A DNA stretch of 64,000 nt from Haberlea rhodopensis (Eukaryota; Streptophyta; Magnoliopsida; Lamiales; Gesneriaceae), in NCBI GenBank assembly GCA_907163345.1, contig CAJQUN010000057.1, forward strand, positions 1,054,001-1,118,000, read 5' to 3'. Made by a program: the position numbers and the translations under genes. The notes below the pieces were generated by a model that saw only the letters and a list, made by a program, of their open reading frames with translations, was not told the origin of the DNA and ran no database searches. Positions 58,759-64,000 of the stretch are shown here, piece after piece. How positions within the stretch are numbered: position 1 is the first letter of the stretch; each line of letters starts with the position of its first letter.

Positions 58759-60221
58759 TGATCGCTTTATTTTTAAACAGAAAATTCTCAGTGTAGCGAT
58801 TCTTTACCGCAAGTGCACGGTGTCAAGTTTTAGTATAGTTAAATGAAAGTAAGGGTTGTCGAATCCACGGGGACTAACGTATAAGTACCAAATAAAACTA
58901 GTAAAATTATATTTAGCCTACAATTTAAAAAGAGGGTATATTAACTACTGCAAAATTATAACTAAAGGACCCAAATAAAATAAGAATAAATAAAATGAAT
59001 GGATTCCGGATATGCAAAGGAATTTCGCTTGAGAAATTTATCTCGCTCGTTGTTCAACTATGTTATCTTTAAAGATTCGTTTGAATAAGCAATTACCCAA
59101 CAATTGATTCTTAAGGTGAAAGGTTTTCGTTATTATTCTATACACTCTCTCGAGCTATATAGAAACTAATATCAAATTAGAACAAGTAACTCTCGTTCAC
59201 TTATTTACTAATTCGATATTGCATAAATCTTCAAATCCTCGTTACTCTAAATCTCTCGATTCAAAGACTTCACGTATGTGATTTTATCTCTCGATCTCAA
59301 TTTTAAACATACATCATGAATTAATGTAGCGTATTATAACGTTATCTCTCGATCTCGGTTATAACTCACAAGATTAAATCAAAGTTAGCTAGGCTTTGAT
59401 CTTAATAAGCATTCAATTCATGAACAATAAGATACCAATACACTCAAATACAATCGAATCAATAAATCAAACACAATTAAAATCAAACTCAATAAAATAA
59501 ACTAGATTCAATTCAAGACAAATCAATAAGATGTTAAATTGTTTCTCAACCTCAAAACATCCAAAGATAATGTAATATCAAATAAATCTGAGTTTAGAAA
59601 TAAGATAAAAGCTGGAATGAATCCGTGCGTTGCACAGTAGTTTCTTCTCTTGCTCCTTCCTTGCACTCCGGAATTGGCTCGCTCAAACTTGGATGAAGAA
59701 CGGAAGAAGATGATTTCTCCTCCTTCTTGTTGGCGGCGGCTACTAGGGTTGTAGGGTGAGAAAAATCAGTCCTCTCCCTCCCTGATATGATATATTAAAC
59801 CACCGAAGATCACGTTAATTTTGGAAAATCAGATTTTCAGAAAATCGCGTCTCGATCGATCGAAAAGATTTTCCGATCGATCGGTGCACTGTTCGTTTCA
59901 GCGTTTAAAAGTTTCTGCCTCGATCGATCGATCGAGATTTTCTTCCGATCGATCGACACTTTGAAAAAATTGGTGCTGAACTCTCTGTCCGGCTCGATCG
60001 ATCGGTAAATATTCTCGATCGATCGAGAGCTTGCAAAATCTGAATTTTCCACTTTTTCGCCTCGATTTCACCTGTTTCCTTCATTTTAGCTCATTCTTCC
60101 ATTTCCAACCTATTTTCCTGAAACAAGCAAATAAACACCAAAAAGCGTAATTTCATCCAGGAAAAAGTACTAAAAATGGTAAGAAATTACAGCTAAAAAC
60201 ACTTAAAATCTAAGCCTATCA
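58759..60221 (-). repeat. 5' LTR of the Athila element
   Basis: 1463 bases, plus-strand ends TGATCGC and CCTATCA, target duplication AGTTG adjacent. It lacks about 28 bases present near 42269-42296 of the partner. Palindrome cluster at 59851-60029. Confidence 0.93.
59851..60029. repeat. CGATCGATCG palindrome cluster (Athila 5' LTR)
   Basis: Six cores in the same order and with the same flanks as at 42348-42525. Confidence 0.92.
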
Positions 60222-60226
60222 AGTTG

Positions 60227-60610
60227 ACAGAAAAAACGTGAGCAGATTGAGGGAGAGACGTGACATGCAGAACGAAGAAGAAAGAAACATGAGATTCAGA
60301 GGAGTTCTGGGAGAAGAAAAGTACGGGAGTTGGAGGAGAGATCAGAAGTGAAGCAGTAGAGATATTGAGGGAGCGAAACATACAGAAGAGTGACGGGAGT
60401 AACGTTGAGAGACGCAGAGAGAGCAGGAGTTACGAACGAAAATAAGAGAGCAGTGAGGAGATTCAGAGTTGGATAGAAGAGCAGATTGATTGGAGGTGAA
60501 CGAGAGTGAAGCGAGAAGAACTCACGTACTGTAAGGAAAAAGCAACGTGCGTTGGGTGAGAAGAAGAACGTACAGAACATTATAAAGCAAAGCAACGTGG
60601 AGACGGAGAT
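60227..60610 (+). other. Purine-rich part of the interrupted Athila-like LTR
   Basis: Continuation of the solo LTR 40687-61483: a strongly A/G-rich, gene-less tract with repeated GAGA and GGAG words, matching in composition 40960-41229 on the other side of the insertion. Confidence 0.7.
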
Positions 60611-61488
60611 ACGGGGTCGACGACGCGATTCAACATCGCTAGTTTATACGTATTTCTAAACTTTGTTTGATTCTAATTGATTTTCTTATGCTTTTGATGT
60701 TGAAAAACATGATTTTGCATTTGATATTGAATATGTTGCTAGGCTAAGCTTGTTATCAAGACTTAGGGGATCCTATGTATGTACCCATGATTTAATTTTA
60801 ATGTTTTGATTGATTCTTATATTTCTATGTGTTTAGATCATTGTTCTTCATGCTTTTAAGGGTTTGGCCATCCTTGAATGATATTAAATTGCAATTGAAT
60901 TGACCATAGGATATTGTGATTCGATAAAGTGATCTTTGCCGTGGGTTTTAGGTTGAGACGGACCAAGTAAAATCTAGCACACGTGTGATAGCAATAGATT
61001 TACCAAAATCGAAGGCTAGAAGTTTTCATAGATCGATTTACAATATTAATTGTTCAATAAGGGTACGAGAGTGGCTTATTGTTACGTTAGTATTAGATTT
61101 GTTATAGCCGGACCAAGGTATAGCAAGTGAATTAGGAAACTCGTCACCTTAGATTGTTTGAATTTAATTCTTAACTAATAGGCGAATTGTGGGGATTACA
61201 TAGGTGAACCGAAAGTCTTGATAATTGTCTCTATTGATTTCATTCACTTTCTCTATCGTTTATTTGGATTTATTATTGAGTTAATTAGTTAAATTAGTTA
61301 ATTAGTTATAACCTACTTTCGTAGGCTAAATATAGTTAAACTAGTAGAGTTTGGTACTTATTTCCTAGTCCTCGTGGGTTTGACAATCCGTACTTATATT
61401 GTCATTATACTAAAACTTGACACCGTGCACTTGCGGTATAGAATCGCTACATTGGAAATAACTGTTTAAAATAAAAGCGATCAATTTC

Positions 61489-61597
61489 TCGTTCGATCGG
61501 TGTGGACATCTCGATCGATCGAGAAGGGCAGCAAGGTGTTGGTCGCCGGGTGGTCAACTCACGATCGATCGACCGCAAGGGCCGATCAATCGCGAGT
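61489..61597. repeat. Palindrome cluster, second half (chromovirus LTR)
   Basis: Continuation of 40573-40676 after the insertions: CTCGATCGATCGAG, ACGATCGATCGACC and a decayed CCGATCAATCGCG. Confidence 0.9.
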
Positions 61598-62714
61598 CTT
61601 GAAATGTGGTGTTTTTGGTTTTGGCTATTTGATGGAAATTTTGGTATTGGTTCATAAATTGGCTTCTAATATTGGTTTGTGTGAATGTGTAGAACCATCG
61701 CAGGTGGCAACACAACCAAGGAGATAAAGTCCTACGACATCTCCACTTTTTGGAACAAAGGTACGTAGTGAGACATACGAGCATCGGATGGCAAAACGTA
61801 TTTTTACATGTTGGATTATGCATTTTGGTTGCATATATTTGTTGGGCTATACATTATGGTTGCATACATACATTGGTTATGCATTGTGGTTGCATACATG
61901 AATTTGGTTATGCATTATGGTTCCATACACTCATTGATGCATTATTGCATGTGATTGTAAGTCGAGATTATATTCCAGTGATGAAGAGTACTTGCCGTCA
62001 GTGGCGTAGCGATGTGAATACTTGCCGCTATCATACCGTAGCGATGAGAGAATATTTGCCGCTAATATGAAGCGAAGAACACGACCGCTGTCATATTATA
62101 GCGAGGGATATTATTGCCACTGGTATTGTCTAAGCGAGGGGTATTTTCGCTGTCATGTTAACGCGAGGGGTATTATGCCACTAATATAATAAGATTTTGA
62201 AATTGGATATTGGTATTGATGGAAATTGGTGCATGTCATGACATACATTATTGGTGTTATAATCTATTGATTATGATTGTGGTACAGGGACAACCAAAGG
62301 GAGCATTAAATGTATTAAATACAGGAAGTGATTCGTATATATGGCTTATGGCATTTCTATATTACAATCATATTATTGTGAATATGGTTTGTTACATGCT
62401 CATGGGTGTGGGGTTGTTCCTGTAGGTACATTTTGGTAGGAAAGGGCTAAGGACGGGTTGATGCGTGAGCTAGGAGGGGTGCTTTTGGTATAGCAGGATA
62501 TGATTCTTTTGTATAGTCTCTACTCTAGGAGTAGTGTAAGGCTATATGATTAACATTCATTTAAACTGGGAATGTAATTAATCATTTTGGAAATTTTATT
62601 TTGGCACTGTAATCTTAATAGCTCGGGGCATCAACACAGATTTCATACTCTGATTTATTCATGCTTAGCTCTTATTTCACTTTAATCCGCACTTAAGGAA
62701 CTAGGTTCCTTACA

Positions 62715-63611
62715 GTGTCATCCTCATACGGGATTCCCTGTACTGTTCCTGTTCTCAAAATAACCGAAACCATAAAAATTCCGAAAAGCCAGTTAATAAT
62801 TCATTGTACTAATTCCGTTCACTAATTGCCAATTTCCATAACATTTACAATATTTATAGATATCACACGTATCTAAACAATAGTTCCACAATCCCATTTC
62901 ATCGCTTGCTCAGTAGCATTGGTATTCATAACCGATGTTCGCTCCATAGCGATAACATCTCGACCGTTGCTCGCTTCATAACGGCACCATCTAGTTCACA
63001 ATAGATGTCCATTTTATTTGCAATTACAATATACAATGCATTCAACAATTTCGATAAGATATAAGGTTATGCTCGTACGTTATACGTACCTTATAATTCC
63101 ATAGTCCGAATCAAACATTGCCTTAGTCCCGTGACCCGATGACTCATGTGCTAACACATAAATAACTCAAAAATTATTAAAGAGCATGCAACCACGTGCC
63201 CAAGCACATTCACAATCCCCAATTATATCGTCAATCCATGACTATTAACCATTTTAAAAGACTCCGGGCGAAGCATGCATCGATTCCATAACATCAACAT
63301 AATATATACCATAAAACAGGGCCTCTCGATCAATCGTCCAGAAGTGCTCGATCGATCGAGAGCTCCAGAAAATTGTTGCCCAAAATCTTCCTTGCTCGAT
63401 CGATCGAGCAGCCATCTCGATCGATCGACCAACCATCTCGATCGATCGGCAAACTTTGCTCGATCGATCGAGCATACTGTTCATCGTCTTCCCATTTTGT
63501 AAAAATCAAGCGATCGATCGAGCCCCCTATTGCTGATTGATTCGGCGAGCACTGCAACAACCCAAAAATGGCGTTTCGAGTTTTAAAACCCCCAAATAAA
63601 CAAACCCAGCC
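62715..63611 (-). mobile_element. Family-D-like LTR fragment
   Basis: Begins abruptly after the chromovirus LTR with TCATCCTCATACGGGATTCC, which corresponds to 30201 onward of family-D copy 1. It continues through the GCTCGCT...GGCAC words (62940-62990) and a palindrome cluster (63324-63522) to about 63611. It was probably the target into which the chromovirus inserted. Confidence 0.75.
63324..63522. repeat. Palindrome cluster, flanks CTC...GAG
   Basis: Seven cores, the best ones GCTCGATCGATCGAGC and CTCGATCGATCGAG, in a family-D-like LTR whose homologues use ACC...GGT and GGC...GCC flanks. Confidence 0.92.
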
Positions 63612-63775
63612 TGTAAGGATCCCCATGCCCTTAACCCGATATTAGTGTATTAACCCATGCATTTAGTGCATGCAATCATATAATCGGGGAAAAAATACTT
63701 GATACCATAGCAAAACATGCCAACAATAAAATTTATTGCATTAAACCTCTTAATGCTCGAATTCTCTATACCACT
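63612..63775 (-). mobile_element. Family-D LTR terminal fragment
   Basis: TGTAAGGATCCCCATGCCC matches the plus-strand left end of 29625-31884. It is cut at 63775 by the next LTR. Confidence 0.75.
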
Positions 63776-64000
63776 TGTGATTATCCCGAAATAATAATTG
63801 CAATTTGGGCATTAATTATGTTTATGTGATTATTATGGTGATAATTAATATATGTGTTGGAATTAATTATCTTGGTGAAATGCTTGGTCACATGGTATGC
63901 GTGACCCGGTGGTGCATTTCCGGGTGCATGTTATGCATGTTGGGAAATTGGGGGTTATTATGGTTTGATTATGGTAATTGATAATTATTTGGTAAAGCAT
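63776..64000 (+). mobile_element. Start of another chromovirus LTR
   Basis: TGTGATTATCCCGAAATAAT followed by TTGGGCATTAATTATG, then GGTGGTGCATTTCCGGGTGCATG, matches the first about 220 bases of the LTR at 39858. It runs off the right edge of the window. Confidence 0.85.

Larger units (their letters stand above)
41230..60221 (-). mobile_element. Athila element with gag and pol, decayed, interrupted
   Basis: Complete structure on the minus strand: 5' LTR 58759-60221, primer site 58736-58753, gag 57007-58567, protease to integrase 44280-47954, non-coding tract, polypurine tract 42719-42732, 3' LTR 41230-42718. A 9.05-kb element sits at 47955-57006 between gag and protease; without it and one duplication the element would be about 9.9 kb. 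No env-like frame is found between integrase and the 3' LTR. The left LTR retains about 28 bases near 42269-42296 that the right LTR lacks, and both differ by scattered point changes, so this insertion is not very recent. Confidence 0.93.
41225..60226. repeat. 5-bp target-site duplication AGTTG flanking the Athila element
   Basis: AGTTG at 41225-41229 and 60222-60226, immediately outside TGATCGC and CCTATCA. Confidence 0.93.
40687..61483 (+). mobile_element. Athila-like solo LTR (interrupted by a whole Athila)
   Basis: Starts TGATAAGTGTGATTTTTACAC at 40687 and ends AAAAGCGATCA at 61483. ATTTC lies on both sides (40682-40686, 61484-61488). Parts are 40687-41229 and 60227-61483, about 1800 bases in total. 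Its 3' section (GTAGGCTAAATATAG, AAAACTTGACACCGTGCACTTGCGG) aligns with the other Athila-type LTRs. The A/G-rich stretch 40900-41229 and 60227-60610 is unusual in composition. No palindrome cluster is present, unlike the related solo LTR at 21027. Confidence 0.88.
39858..62714 (+). mobile_element. Chromovirus 3' LTR, interrupted
   Basis: Starts TGTGATATCCCCGAAATG and runs to 40686, resumes at 61489 after the nested insertions, and ends GGTTCCTTACA at 62714, about 2055 bases in total. The two parts are joined by the ATTTC duplication around the inserted LTR, and the CGATCGATCG cluster continues from one part to the other. Near 61980-62180 there are repeated GCCGCT...AGCGA words. No pairing target duplication can be shown because the 5' LTR is lost. 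Confidence 0.88.

Overview
The window is plant nuclear DNA, almost certainly from a eudicot, and looks like heterochromatin built from nested LTR retrotransposons. The evidence is plant-type Ty1/copia, Ty3 Athila and Ty3 chromovirus (Tekay-like) proteins, primer-binding sites for plant tRNA-Asp and initiator tRNA-Met, kilobase-long LTRs, and one seven-exon plant MATE transporter gene. No bacterial, organellar, CRISPR, rRNA or tRNA genes were seen. The species cannot be named from the sequence alone.

Layout. 1-15676: a decayed minus-strand copia element (integrase, protease and gag remnants). It is split by a 13.5-kb minus-strand Athila-type gag-only element arranged LTR-gag-LTR-gag-LTR (1695-15191, target duplication GTGGC). 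The right-hand unit of that element carries a solo LTR (9449-12229, duplication GATTC). 15677-20419: fragments of copia leader, a GC-rich minisatellite, an LTR terminus, a decayed Ty3 element with a 252-bp LTR and gag remnant, and the 5' end of a second copia element. 20420-23237: a copia solo LTR that itself contains an Athila-like solo LTR. 23886-27025: an intact MATE/DTX transporter gene on the minus strand, the only host gene I can support. 27026-29018: a 123-bp tandem duplication, a CGGTTC-rich patch, a degenerate AT-rich tandem repeat and an old LTR fragment. 29019-37540: two long Ty3 LTRs (family E), each interrupted by a solo LTR of family D, then a truncated copia LTR. 37541-62714: a 5'-truncated chromovirus pol and its 3' LTR. 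That LTR holds an Athila-like solo LTR, which holds a whole Athila element (41230-60221), which holds a 9.05-kb element with no coding capacity (47955-57006). 62715-64000: further LTR fragments.

Almost every boundary is supported by TG...CA termini and 5-bp target duplications, so the order of insertion can be read directly. On the right side it runs chromovirus, then Athila-like LTR, then Athila, then the non-coding element. The gag-only Athila and the decayed full Athila share LTR, primer site, polypurine tract, gag and 3' non-coding region, so the former looks like a non-autonomous derivative of the latter.

The most unusual signal is a set of clusters of the palindrome CGATCGATCG inside LTRs of two different Ty3 lineages. 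In homologous LTRs the bases flanking the core differ, yet usually remain symmetric: AC...GT, GG...CC or CT...AG. Many apparent small reading frames rich in Ser-Ile-Asp-Arg are artefacts of these clusters.
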